DNA from: Texcoconibacillus texcoconensis
GTDB lineage: Bacteria; Bacillota; Bacilli; Bacillales; Salisediminibacteriaceae
Length of the DNA: 64,000 nucleotides
Direction: 5' to 3'
Assembly: GCF_014202575.1 (NCBI RefSeq)
Contig: NZ_JACHHB010000005.1
Span: 1 to 64,000 of the forward strand
Position 1 is the stretch's first letter, and every line of letters begins with the position of its first letter. The notes beneath the pieces were generated by a model. The model saw only the letters and a list, made by a program, of their open reading frames with translations. It was not told where the DNA came from and made no database searches. The position numbers and the translations under genes are program-made. Of this stretch, positions 25,471 to 33,752 are shown piece by piece.

Positions 25471-26655
25471 TTACTGTACATTTTCCACAATGCTTGCTAC
25501 ACCCATTCCACCGCCGATACAAAGTGTTGCTAAGCCGTATTGTGCGTCGCTCCTTTTCATTTCGTGCAGTAACGTAACTAAAATGCGCGCGCCACTGGCG
25601 CCAATTGGATGACCTAGTGCAATCGCACCACCGTTGACATTTAGTTTTTCGTCGTCCACTTCTAAATCTTTTCCTACAGCAAGAGCTTGAGCTGCAAATG
25701 CTTCATTTGCTTCTACGAGGTCAATATCTGACATCGATAATCCTGTATGTTCTAAAACTTTTTTCGTTGCTGGAACTGGTCCTATACCCATCACTTTTGG
25801 ATCAACACCTGCTCTTCCATTACCACGAAGGACGGCCATCGGTTTCAAGTTGAGCTCTTCTGCTTTTTCACGACTCATCAACACTAGTGCTGCTGCTCCG
25901 TCATTAATGCCCGATGCGTTTCCAGCTGTTACTGTGCCATCTTTTTTAAATGCTGGCTTAAGCTTTGCTAGTTTTTCCGCTGTCACACCTGCACGTGGAA
26001 ATTCATCAGTATCAAATACGATTGGATCCCCTTTGCGTTGTGGAATTTCAACCGGTGCAATTTCATCTTTAAATGTTCCTTCTTGAATTGCTTTCTCTGC
26101 TTTTTGCTGACTCCAAGCGGCAAACTCATCTTCTTGTTCACGTGTCAAGTCATATTGTTCAGCAACATTTTCAGCTGTCACACCCATGTGATAGTTATTT
26201 ACTGAACACTGTAGACCATCTTGAATCATACTATCAACGATTTTTCCATCGCCCATCTTATACCCTGTTCGACCGTTTGGTAATAGATATGGAGCCATGC
26301 TCATGTTTTCCATTCCACCTGCAACAACGATATCACTTTCACCGGTCTGAATAGATTGACTCGCCAAGTGAACCGCTTTCAAACCTGAGCCACACAATTT
26401 GTTCACCGCCATCGACGTCACTTCTTCTGGAATACCAGCTTGAATCGCCGCTTGGCGTGCAGGACCTTGCCCAAGACCTGCCTGTAGTACATGTCCCATG
26501 ATGACATCATCTACTTGTTCCCCTTTGATTCCTGCTTTCTTTAGGGCATCTTTTATAACAACTGCTCCTAATTCCTGAGCTGGTGTATTGCTTAACGTTC
26601 CCATAAAGTTTCCAATCGCCGTTCTTGTGGCACTTACAATCACTACATCACGCAT
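25471..26655 (-). CDS. Acetyl-CoA C-acetyltransferase (thiolase)
   Basis: A 394-residue biosynthetic/degradative thiolase that splits acetoacetyl-CoA into two acetyl-CoA. The acylated Cys is C88 in [20 protein letters not shown] carries the catalytic His and CIGGGMG the second Cys near the C-terminus. ATG 26655 follows GAGGAGG by eight bases. It is the last gene of scoA-scoB-thiolase, 22 bases after scoB, so it completes the path 3-hydroxybutyrate to acetoacetate to acetoacetyl-CoA to acetyl-CoA encoded here. Confidence 0.95.
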   Translation of the reverse strand: MRDVVIVSATRTAIGNFMGTLSNTPAQELGAVVIKDALKKAGIKGEQVDDVIMGHVLQAGLGQGPARQAAIQAGIPEEVTSMAVNKLCGSGLKAVHLASQSIQTGESDIVVAGGMENMSMAPYLLPNGRTGYKMGDGKIVDSMIQDGLQCSVNNYHMGVTAENVAEQYDLTREQEDEFAAWSQQKAEKAIQEGTFKDEIAPVEIPQRKGDPIVFDTDEFPRAGVTAEKLAKLKPAFKKDGTVTAGNASGINDGAAALVLMSREKAEELNLKPMAVLRGNGRAGVDPKVMGIGPVPATKKVLEHTGLSMSDIDLVEANEAFAAQALAVGKDLEVDDEKLNVNGGAIALGHPIGASGARILVTLLHEMKRSDAQYGLATLCIGGGMGVASIVENVQ

Positions 26656-26677
26656 CAATTAATCCTCCTCTTACGAT

Positions 26678-27340
26678 TTAATTCGTTTGCTCAATTTTGA
26701 AATCTGGATGGAGTTCAAAATATGCTTCAGTTTTTTCTCTCACAGTCTCTAAATCTACGCCATCTTGAAGCTCTACGAGTACTAACTCGTCATCTATTAC
26801 ACGGAAGACTGCTAATTCTGTCACAATCATATCAACGACCGCTTTACCTGTAAGAGGCAATTGACATTGATCTAATATTTTCGAAGCCCCCTTCTTATTA
26901 CAGTGCTCCATCGCTACAATGACTTTCTTCGCCCCTGTCACAAGGTCCATCGCTCCCCCCATGCCAGGAACCATCTTCCCTGGAACCATCCAGTTTGCAA
27001 TGTTTCCATGTTTGTCAACTTCAAGTCCGCCAAGTACCGTCGCATCCACATGGCCTCCACGGATTAGTTCAAATGAAAACGCACTGTCAAACATCGCACC
27101 ACCTGGTTGAATCCCTGCAGGCTGTCCTCCAGCATCAACAAGATCTGGGTCCTCTTCACCGTCAACCGGTCCAAGACCAATATATCCATTTTCAGATTGA
27201 ATAATGACATCTACATCTTTCGGTAAAAACTTAGGCACCTTGGTTGGAAGACCAATACCTAAATTAATGACATCGCCATCTTTCAATTCCTTTGCAACAC
27301 GCTCTGCAATCGTTTCCTTAGCAGTTTTTACTTCTGTCAT
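26678..27340 (-). CDS. scoB: 3-oxoacid CoA-transferase, beta subunit
   Basis: A 220-residue subunit of the enzyme that moves CoA from succinyl-CoA (or acetyl-CoA) to acetoacetate. The catalytic Glu is E50 in the QSENGYIGLG motif, the family-1 CoA-transferase signature. The GGAMFDSAFSFELIRGGH stretch also matches the subunit. AGGGAGG lies upstream. It lies 15 bases after scoA and 22 before the thiolase gene. Acetoacetate:acetyl-CoA (AtoA-like) rather than succinyl-CoA specificity cannot be excluded. Confidence 0.93.
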   Translation of the reverse strand: MTEVKTAKETIAERVAKELKDGDVINLGIGLPTKVPKFLPKDVDVIIQSENGYIGLGPVDGEEDPDLVDAGGQPAGIQPGGAMFDSAFSFELIRGGHVDATVLGGLEVDKHGNIANWMVPGKMVPGMGGAMDLVTGAKKVIVAMEHCNKKGASKILDQCQLPLTGKAVVDMIVTELAVFRVIDDELVLVELQDGVDLETVREKTEAYFELHPDFKIEQTN

Positions 27341-27355
27341 TTTAAAGACCTCCCT

Positions 27356-28021
27356 TTAAACAAAAATTTTGTCTACCAATATACCTGGTGTTACTACATG
27401 ATCTGGGTCAATCTCTCCAACCTCAACAACTTCTTCTGCTTCAACAATAACCACATCAGCTGCTAGTGCAATAAGCGGGTTAAAGTTTCGCGCTGAACGA
27501 TGGAATACTAAATTACCAGACTTATCTACTTTATTCGCCTTAATAATAGCTACATCCGCACGCAACGGCTTTTCTAGCAAATATTCGCGTTCATCAATTA
27601 ATATCTTTTCTTTTCCTTCTTCAACAACGGTGCCGACACCAGTAGGCGTTAAAACACCACCAAGACCCGCACCACCAGCACGGACACGCTCAGCTAACGT
27701 CCCTTGAGGAACTAGTTCGACATCCATATCTCCAGCAATCATTTGTTTACCTGTCTCTGGATTTGTGCCAATGTGTGAAGCAATGACTTTCTCTACGCGA
27801 CGGTTAAGAATTAAAGGACCTACACCCGTCTCAGTGAAAGCGGTATCATTACCGATTAAAGTAAGGTCTTCAACGCCTGAATCCATAATCGCCGAAACGA
27901 GTTTTTCGGGTGTTCCAACCCCCATAAATCCTCCAAACATCAATGTCATACCATTTTTAAAAAATGAGGAAAGTTCTTCTTTACTGGAAACCATCTTATT
28001 TTTTGAAGCTAATTTACTCAT
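27356..28021 (-). CDS. scoA: 3-oxoacid CoA-transferase, alpha subunit
   Basis: A 222-residue partner of ScoB. The CoA-transferase family signature [13 protein letters not shown] is at about residues 29-41 and [15 protein letters not shown] near 115. The start MSKLASKNK at 28021 has GGGGGTG upstream; the frame stays open for another 20 codons, into a sigma-54 promoter match, so the longer version is rejected. The sequence order scoA-scoB next to a GntP-type permease and a hydroxybutyrate dehydrogenase mirrors yxjC-scoA-scoB-yxjF of B. subtilis. Confidence 0.93.
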   Translation of the reverse strand: MSKLASKNKMVSSKEELSSFFKNGMTLMFGGFMGVGTPEKLVSAIMDSGVEDLTLIGNDTAFTETGVGPLILNRRVEKVIASHIGTNPETGKQMIAGDMDVELVPQGTLAERVRAGGAGLGGVLTPTGVGTVVEEGKEKILIDEREYLLEKPLRADVAIIKANKVDKSGNLVFHRSARNFNPLIALAADVVIVEAEEVVEVGEIDPDHVVTPGILVDKIFV

Positions 28022-28080
28022 TGAACGGCACCCCCATAAAATATATCGTAAACTCTCTAGCATAATCACTTTATTAATCA

Positions 28081-28097
28081 TGCAATTTCTGTACCAA
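28081..28097 (-). promoter_or_regulatory. Sigma-54 promoter for scoA-scoB-thiolase
   Basis: On the minus strand, TTGGTACAGAAATTGCA places GG and GC ten bases apart, the invariant -24/-12 spacing, and ends in the consensus TTGCA. It lies about 60 bases before the scoA start. Palindrome-like TTCCGGAA motifs at 28214-28275 lie upstream, where an activator would bind; the rest of 28098-28291 shows nothing else. Confidence 0.75.
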
Positions 28098-28291
28098 CTT
28101 ACTTCATATCCAATGACATATCTACATTTTTATCGATCCCATTGGCCAAATCGTTTACAAACAAAACTGTCCGTGTGTTGATGAACCATAATGAGAAACT
28201 ACCTTTTTCCTATTTTGCGGAAAATTCCTTTTTTCCAGAACTCTTTGAGAGGTCTTTTTCCGGAAATCCGGAATTCTCCACGTTTTTGATT

Positions 28292-29575
28292 TTAGTAAAT
28301 TCCTACTGTCGCTAATAGAATTGCAACAACCGTTGAAATAACTGGGATTATAATTCCTACCACCGCAATATCCTTATAACAATCTTTGTGTGTCATCGCT
28401 GTAACTGTAAGCAAAGTCAAAACAGCACCGTTGTGTGGAAGAACATCTAAACCACCGGACGATAAGGAAGCCACACGGTGAAAAGCTTCTGGGCTTATGC
28501 CAGTATTCATTGCAATTTCGTAATACTGTGGTCCTAACGCTTCTAGCGCAATCCCCATGCCTCCAGAAGCAGAGCCTGTTGCACCTGCTAAAAGGTTAAC
28601 AGCAACAGCTTCAGAGAAAAGTGGATTTCCTGGAACATTCATTAACATCTGTGTTAATCGCTCAAATCCTGGAACTGCTTGAACGACTGTACCGAATCCG
28701 ACTGCTGCACTTGTATTGATGATCGCAGTAATCGAACCATTTGCTCCAGCATTCACAGAACCTGTGAAACCTTTGATTTTACTTATATTAAACAAGATAA
28801 TAACTAAAATACCGGTAATCAATGATACAACAATATCCCATTCGAAAACATTTAACGTAATTAAAACCGTTAATAGCGGTATTAAAGATAAGATGAAGTT
28901 CGGCGCATCATCTTCAATTGTCATAGCACTTTTATCTTTTGGCTCATCATAAAGTTCACCTTTAGCTGTTAGTTGCTTTTGGCGCCAAATTAAATAGAAA
29001 TATCCGCCACCAGCCATAACCAAAGCTGCTGCTATTCCCATAATTGGTGCCGCCATTGCATTTGTTTCAAAGTGTGGCATAGGAATTAAGTTTTGAATTT
29101 GTGGCGTACCAGGTATTGCCGTCATTGTGAAAGTAAATGCACCTAACGCAATTGTTGGCGGTAATAATTTTCTAGAAATATTCGCTTCACGGAACAAAGA
29201 TAATGCCAATGGATATACTGCAAATACGACAACGAATAAACTAATACCGCCGTAAGTTAAAACAGCACAGGCAATCAACACCCCTAAAATTGCCCGGTCT
29301 TTCCCCATTAGATTAGACAGCTTTTCAGCTACTGAACGTGCCATGCCCGTATCTTCCATCAGTTTTCCGAAAATAGCACTTAACATGAAGACAGGGAACC
29401 AGTCTTTCGCAAAGCCTACAAATCCACTCATATATGTACTTGTATAAGCATCTAGTAAATCTAATCCCCCTGTTAATGCAACAACACCGGCAGCAATTGG
29501 TGCTACCCAAATAATCGACCAACCTAAATATGCAAGAACCATTAATAGAATAAGTCCGAGAAGAATCCCAAACAT
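28292..29575 (-). CDS. GntP-family permease (YxjC-like)
   Basis: A 427-residue carrier with about twelve membrane segments. Features of the GntP family include FGKLMEDTGMARSVAEKL near residue 70, TYGGISLFVVVFA and GGLDVLPHNGAVLTLL towards the end. In B. subtilis the related yxjC lies with scoA, scoB and yxjF, so uptake of 3-hydroxybutyrate, acetoacetate or a related hydroxy acid is likely. ATG 29575 is used in place of an adjacent TTG; AAGGGGTG lies upstream. A weaker sigma-54 match at 29738-29754 may give it its own promoter. Confidence 0.88.
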   Translation of the reverse strand: MFGILLGLILLMVLAYLGWSIIWVAPIAAGVVALTGGLDLLDAYTSTYMSGFVGFAKDWFPVFMLSAIFGKLMEDTGMARSVAEKLSNLMGKDRAILGVLIACAVLTYGGISLFVVVFAVYPLALSLFREANISRKLLPPTIALGAFTFTMTAIPGTPQIQNLIPMPHFETNAMAAPIMGIAAALVMAGGGYFYLIWRQKQLTAKGELYDEPKDKSAMTIEDDAPNFILSLIPLLTVLITLNVFEWDIVVSLITGILVIILFNISKIKGFTGSVNAGANGSITAIINTSAAVGFGTVVQAVPGFERLTQMLMNVPGNPLFSEAVAVNLLAGATGSASGGMGIALEALGPQYYEIAMNTGISPEAFHRVASLSSGGLDVLPHNGAVLTLLTVTAMTHKDCYKDIAVVGIIIPVISTVVAILLATVGIY

Positions 29576-29737
29576 CAAATCACCCCTTTAACAACATTCC
29601 AAAATACAATAATAGGAAAGCGCATACATTTTTGTTTTAAAAAAAATTGATTAATCCAAACCGAAAATTGAATGTTCTTCTCACGAACACTTACTTCATT
29701 TCAACAAGTGAGTGGTCACGTCCTGAACCATCCCTAA

Positions 29738-29754
29738 TGCAATCGTTAGCCCAG
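29738..29754 (-). promoter_or_regulatory. Possible sigma-54 promoter for the GntP permease
   Basis: CTGGGCTAACGATTGCA on the minus strand has GG and GC ten bases apart and a perfect TTGCA, though the -24 half (GGGC) is weaker than the two neighbours. It lies between the dehydrogenase stop and the permease start. Confidence 0.55.
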
Positions 29755-29788
29755 GACAGAGAGAAGTATAACAGAATTTTTTTGATAA

Positions 29789-30565
29789 TTACTGTGTTGT
29801 GTATCCTCCATCGATGATGGCCGCTTGACCGGTTACCCCTTTTGCTTGATCACTTGAGAGGAATAATGCATAGTCCGCAATTTCTTTTACTTCTAGTAAA
29901 CGTTTTTGCGGTACTAGTGGATATAATACATCTTCAAGCACTTTCTCCACGGGGATATTACGGTTTTTCGCTAAATCTTCAAATTGGCCGCGAACGAGTG
30001 GTGTATCAACATAACCAGGGCAAATCGCATTCACTGTGATTCCGTGATCTGCTCCTTCTAAAGCGGACACTTTCGTTAATCCAATCACTCCGTGTTTCGC
30101 ACTATTATAAGCAGATTTTCCAGCAAAACCAATGACACCATTAATTGAAGCCATATTCAAAATACGTCCAAACCCTTGTTGCTTCATGATTGGAAACGCA
30201 TGTTTTGTTGCGATAAATGGTGCAACAAGCATAACTTTTGTCATAAATTCAAACTTCTCTGTTGGGAACTCTTCAATTGATGAAACGTGTTGCAAACCAG
30301 CGTTGTTAAATAAAACATCAAGACGTCCATATTTTTCTACTGTCGCATCAATCGACAGTTTGACTTCATCTTCATTTGTTACATCACATTTCAGACCTAA
30401 GCAATCATACCCTTGTTGCGTTAACTCCTCAGTTACTTCGTTGACTTTCTCTTCATTAACGTCTGTAAAAACAACCTTCGCGCCATTTTGGACAAAGTTC
30501 AATCCTATTTCATATCCAATTCCACTTGCAGCACCTGTAATAAATACAACTTTGTTTTCAACCAT
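29789..30565 (-). CDS. 3-hydroxybutyrate dehydrogenase (short-chain dehydrogenase)
   Basis: A 258-residue NAD-dependent SDR. TGAASGIG at about 10-17 binds the cofactor, NNAG lies near residue 87, and the catalytic Ser and YNSAK (Tyr about 152) follow. The stretch NNAGLQHVSSIEEFP is characteristic of D-3-hydroxybutyrate dehydrogenases, and the protein ends VTGQAAIIDGGYTTQ. It oxidises 3-hydroxybutyrate to acetoacetate, feeding ScoAB and the thiolase. GGAGGAATG lies upstream of the ATG. It is divergent from the sigma-54 activator gene and has its own sigma-54 promoter. Confidence 0.93.
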   Translation of the reverse strand: MVENKVVFITGAASGIGYEIGLNFVQNGAKVVFTDVNEEKVNEVTEELTQQGYDCLGLKCDVTNEDEVKLSIDATVEKYGRLDVLFNNAGLQHVSSIEEFPTEKFEFMTKVMLVAPFIATKHAFPIMKQQGFGRILNMASINGVIGFAGKSAYNSAKHGVIGLTKVSALEGADHGITVNAICPGYVDTPLVRGQFEDLAKNRNIPVEKVLEDVLYPLVPQKRLLEVKEIADYALFLSSDQAKGVTGQAAIIDGGYTTQ

Positions 30566-30592
30566 TGTTCATTCCTCCTGTTGTCGTCTCAT

Positions 30593-30606
30593 CGTAATCG
30601 CTTACA
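30593..30606 (-). promoter_or_regulatory. cre (CcpA site) before the hydroxybutyrate dehydrogenase gene
   Basis: TGTAAGCGATTACG on the minus strand matches the cre consensus TGWAANCGNTNWCA at 13 of 14 places. It lies between the sigma-54 promoter and the start codon, where bound CcpA would block elongation. A weaker cre-like sequence (12 of 14) lies on the plus strand around 30655-30668. Confidence 0.6.
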
Positions 30607-30694
30607 TTTTTCTGCAAAAAAATATTTCCATTTTACAATGGTTTATAGAATTTTTATAAACGCTTCCACCACCTCCTTGGTCACCTATTAATAT

Positions 30695-30711
30695 TGCAAT
30701 ATCTATGCCAA
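30695..30711 (-). promoter_or_regulatory. Sigma-54 promoter for the hydroxybutyrate dehydrogenase gene
   Basis: TTGGCATAGATATTGCA on the minus strand fits YTGGCACGNNNNTTGCW well, with GG and GC ten bases apart. Transcription would begin near 30684. It lies in the gap shared with the divergent sigma-54 activator gene. Confidence 0.85.
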
Positions 30712-30857
30712 GTCCAAAATCCCCTCCTCATCGTTTTTTTAGATGTAGAGAAAATATATTTATTCCGCTTTTTCGAACAGAAAAACAAAAAAACGATATG
30801 AAGAATAAAAAAATACTGTTATCATAGGTCGTAGTGCTTTTCCGTTTTTCCGTAAAC

Positions 30858-30878
30858 ACTTCCCGCTATTCCGGAAGT
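30858..30878. promoter_or_regulatory. Candidate upstream activator site
   Basis: An inverted repeat (ACTTCC, nine bases, GGAAGT, with an inner TTCCGGAA-like half) lies about 150 bases upstream of the sigma-54 promoter, the usual enhancer distance. Similar TTCCGGAA motifs occur upstream of the scoA promoter. Assignment to the neighbouring activator is inference. Confidence 0.4.
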
Positions 30879-30946
30879 AAATATAATTATATATCGAAAA
30901 TAATTATTCAGTTTAAAATTTATAATAAAAAAATTAAGGTGATTCT

Positions 30947-32383
30947 ATGAAAACTAACATGAAACCGCTGCCATATGAATGGTTACTTGAGGTCATTAAT
31001 ATTTCGACATTACCCACAGTAATCGTTGATCAAGAAGGCTTGGTTTATTATCTAAATAAAGCTTATTGTGACATTTTGTCCGTAAATTTGGACGATGCTA
31101 TTGGCCAACCTGTACAAGAAATCATTGAAAACTCCCGTATGCATATCGTTGCAAAAACAGGGAAAGAAGAATTAGAAGATATCCAACCAATTAATGGAAC
31201 AGTCATGATTGCCAATCGTTACCCTTTGATTATTAAAGGAGAGTTAGTTGGTGCGGTGGGAACGGTCATGTTTCCAAATCCAGACGACCTTAGACAATAC
31301 AAAAATAAAGTTCAACAACTTATTGAGGAACTGAAACATACTCGAACCAATACGATAAAAGATTTAAACAGTAATTATACCTTTCAAGACTTAATGGGAA
31401 GTAGTCCAGTCTTCCAATCTGTAAAACAGTTTGCCGAAAAGGTGTCCGGTAGTGACTCGTCCGTTTTGTTAACAGGGGAATCTGGTACTGGTAAGGAGTT
31501 ATTTGCCCACGCGATCCACAATAGTAGCTTAAGGGATAAATATCCTTTTATCCCCGTTAACTGTGCTTCTATCCCTGCAGACCTTCTTGAATCCGAATTA
31601 TTTGGATATGAGGACGGTGCTTTTACGGGTGCGAAAAAAGGAGGAAAGAAGGGGTTATTTGAAATTGCCAACCACGGAACCGTCTTCCTTGATGAAATTG
31701 GTGATATGCCATTTTCCATGCAAAGTAAACTCCTTCGTGCATTACAAGAACGTGAAATCAAAAGAGTCGGTGGCCAAAATCTCGTTCATGTTGATGTGAG
31801 AATCATCGCTGCCACGAACCGAGATTTAGAGAAGATGGTTGAGGATGGAAGTTTCCGCCAAGATTTATACTACCGATTAAACGTTATTAATATCGAAGTA
31901 CCTCCTCTACGTAAACGAAAAGAAGACATTGAATTTATTACAAACAAGCTTATAAAAAAACTCGAAGGAAAGTTTTATCGCCAGGGTACTTCCATTTCAT
32001 CTGAAGTGCTAGAAAAATTTCAACAACATTCTTGGCCCGGAAACGTACGTGAACTCGAAAATGTCCTCGAGCGCACACTAAATGTTTTAGATAGCCAAAC
32101 GATTCAAGTCGAGCATTTACCATTATATATACGGGATGCAGGCGACGTTGAAAGAAGGATCAATAAAGCGACAAGAAGCGAAAGAAATTCACCTGATAAA
32201 TCGCCTATTGATATGTCACCAGATTCAGTACAACCTTTAAAAGAAACACTCGCATCTGCTGAAAAAGAGGCCATTAAACATGCGCTTTCTATTGCAGATG
32301 GCAATAAACTGACTGCTGCAAAAATGTTAGGTGTCGGGAAAACGAGTTTCTACGAAAAATGTAAGCGGCATGGGATTAATTAG
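30947..32383 (+). CDS. Sigma-54-dependent transcriptional activator with PAS domain
   Basis: A 478-residue enhancer-binding protein. An N-terminal PAS sensor domain (about 10-120) is followed by the AAA+ activator domain: Walker A GESGTGKE at about 178, the sigma-54-contacting GAFTGA at about 224, Walker B FLDEIGDMP and an arginine-finger region. A Fis-type helix-turn-helix closes the protein (KLTAAKMLGVGKTSFYEKC). There is no receiver domain, so a small molecule rather than a kinase probably triggers it. It is divergent from the ketone-body genes, which carry sigma-54 promoters, so it is very likely their activator. AAGGTG precedes the ATG. Confidence 0.93.
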   Translation: MKTNMKPLPYEWLLEVINISTLPTVIVDQEGLVYYLNKAYCDILSVNLDDAIGQPVQEIIENSRMHIVAKTGKEELEDIQPINGTVMIANRYPLIIKGELVGAVGTVMFPNPDDLRQYKNKVQQLIEELKHTRTNTIKDLNSNYTFQDLMGSSPVFQSVKQFAEKVSGSDSSVLLTGESGTGKELFAHAIHNSSLRDKYPFIPVNCASIPADLLESELFGYEDGAFTGAKKGGKKGLFEIANHGTVFLDEIGDMPFSMQSKLLRALQEREIKRVGGQNLVHVDVRIIAATNRDLEKMVEDGSFRQDLYYRLNVINIEVPPLRKRKEDIEFITNKLIKKLEGKFYRQGTSISSEVLEKFQQHSWPGNVRELENVLERTLNVLDSQTIQVEHLPLYIRDAGDVERRINKATRSERNSPDKSPIDMSPDSVQPLKETLASAEKEAIKHALSIADGNKLTAAKMLGVGKTSFYEKCKRHGIN

Positions 32384-32540
32384 GCAGTTCGTTACTCTAT
32401 CTCAATAAAGGGCGACCTCCCAAAAATTCATCCATTTTTGAAGCAGAAATTATCCAAAAGTGTATGTCGTTCATAAGTTTAAACATGCGTGCTGTATCGT
32501 GGAACCCATACTTTTTAGCGCTTTCGTAAATCTATCAATA

Positions 32541-32603
32541 AAGCCACTCTCCGTGTTTTTTTGTTAGGGGTAACAAAAATATTTTACACGTGAGTGGCTT
32601 TTT
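32541..32603 (+). terminator. Terminator of the sigma-54 activator gene
   Basis: GCCACTCTCCGTGT pairs with ACACGTGAGTGGC (two mismatched bases), followed by five T. It lies about 160 bases after the stop codon. Between the stop and this hairpin nothing else is seen. Confidence 0.8.
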
Positions 32604-32727
32604 GTCTTTTGATTATATTCCCACTTCCATATAAGGGTTAATCAACAGCAGTGGAACAGTCCTTATTTTATAAGGTAAACTCTCGTTTCATATGGTTAGA
32701 GGATGAATGTTGTTTGTTTTTCGTGTG

Positions 32728-32930
32728 GGATAAATCAGAAATATCGTAACCATTATTATCTAATGGTAATTTGTACATAGGGCAAATCTAAATGAAGCCG
32801 CCCTCTAAATCTTGTAAATAATCGAACCGTTCGATCATTCCTCGGAGATCACCGATTCCTTGCCATTAGAATCTTGAAAGCTACGAGGGTAAATTTGATA
32901 CCCGACAGCTTCTTTCCCAAGCCTATTCCA
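32728..32930 (-). pseudogene. Remnant of a GH13 alpha-glucosidase (oligo-1,6-glucosidase or trehalose-6-phosphate hydrolase type)
   Basis: Minus-strand translation in shifting frames gives KEAVGYQIYPRSFQDSNG, then IGDLRGMIERFDYLQDL, then YKLPLDNNGYDISDL. This is the known N-terminus of MalL/TreA-type enzymes (KEAVVYQIYPRSF, GDLRGIIERLDYL, SPNDDNGYDISDY). At least one frameshift, an in-frame TAG and a small deletion separate the pieces, and the remaining 450 or more residues are missing. It lies directly downstream of the PTS and EEP genes in the same orientation, where a functional alpha-glucosidase would be expected. Confidence 0.88.
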
Positions 32931-32939
32931 TTGTCAATT

Positions 32940-33749
32940 TCACTTCTGTTTATTGTTGGACAACCTTAAATCAACGTCAAGGCCATAATGGTCGGAAATG
33001 ACGGGTTTGTTTTCACCGTCAAAAATGACGCGAGAGGCAGTGACATGAGCACCCCAATTGGTTAAAATATAATCAATTTTTAACCCGGAAGAATTTTGAT
33101 CCCATCCAGCAATCGTTCCTTCAATTGTGTTTTGCCCTGACTTAGTATGAGCGAGTGTATGCGTGTCGTACAACCCAGATTTTAATAAGTACTCGTACCC
33201 TTCGCCTTTAACGATACTGGCACTGTTAAAGTCACCCATTAAAATAAAGGAGTCATGCTCGTCAGCTTTGTTTAAGAGGCGATCGACTTGGGAGGTATAG
33301 GACTCCTCCTCGTCATTCCACCATCCGAGATGACAAGAATAAAGCGCAACCCTTTCCCCTTTAATATCAAATGTGCCACCGACGATTTTTCTTGATTTCC
33401 AGAAATCGATATCTTGAGATGCGGAAATGTAAAAGGACTCAACGTTTATAGCCGGGTGGCGAACGAGGAGGGCAAGCCCCTCCTCATATATATCGTACCC
33501 GTAATGGGAAACATCCCAATAAAGTGTGTAATCGTTGCTTCCTAACTTCTCAAGCTCTTTTTGTACAAGGAGACCATAATTATCAGCGCGAATGTGATCA
33601 TATTCAATCGGCTCGTTATAAAGCTGGCTCACTTCTTGTAGAGCGATCACATCATAACGGTTTTCATGAATGACCTTCGCTAACGTGTTGATTTTATCTA
33701 ATTGATGCTCTTCCTGCCATGCATGAACATTCAAAGTGAGTAAGCGCAA
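32940..33749 (-). CDS. Endonuclease/exonuclease/phosphatase (EEP) family hydrolase
   Basis: A 269-residue cytosolic metal-dependent hydrolase. It has the EEP landmarks TLNVHAW at the start, ALQEV (metal-binding Glu, about residue 39), a GDFNS motif near 165, DYILTN and a closing SDHYGL. The substrate is unknown; the position behind a sugar PTS suggests a phosphorylated sugar or related ester, which is inference. TTG at 33749 is the start: GGAGGG lies six bases before it, inside the end of the PTS gene, and only three bases separate the two genes, so translation is probably coupled. Confidence 0.85.
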   Translation of the reverse strand: MRLLTLNVHAWQEEHQLDKINTLAKVIHENRYDVIALQEVSQLYNEPIEYDHIRADNYGLLVQKELEKLGSNDYTLYWDVSHYGYDIYEEGLALLVRHPAINVESFYISASQDIDFWKSRKIVGGTFDIKGERVALYSCHLGWWNDEEESYTSQVDRLLNKADEHDSFILMGDFNSASIVKGEGYEYLLKSGLYDTHTLAHTKSGQNTIEGTIAGWDQNSSGLKIDYILTNWGAHVTASRVIFDGENKPVISDHYGLDVDLRLSNNKQK

Positions 33750-33752
33750 TCA

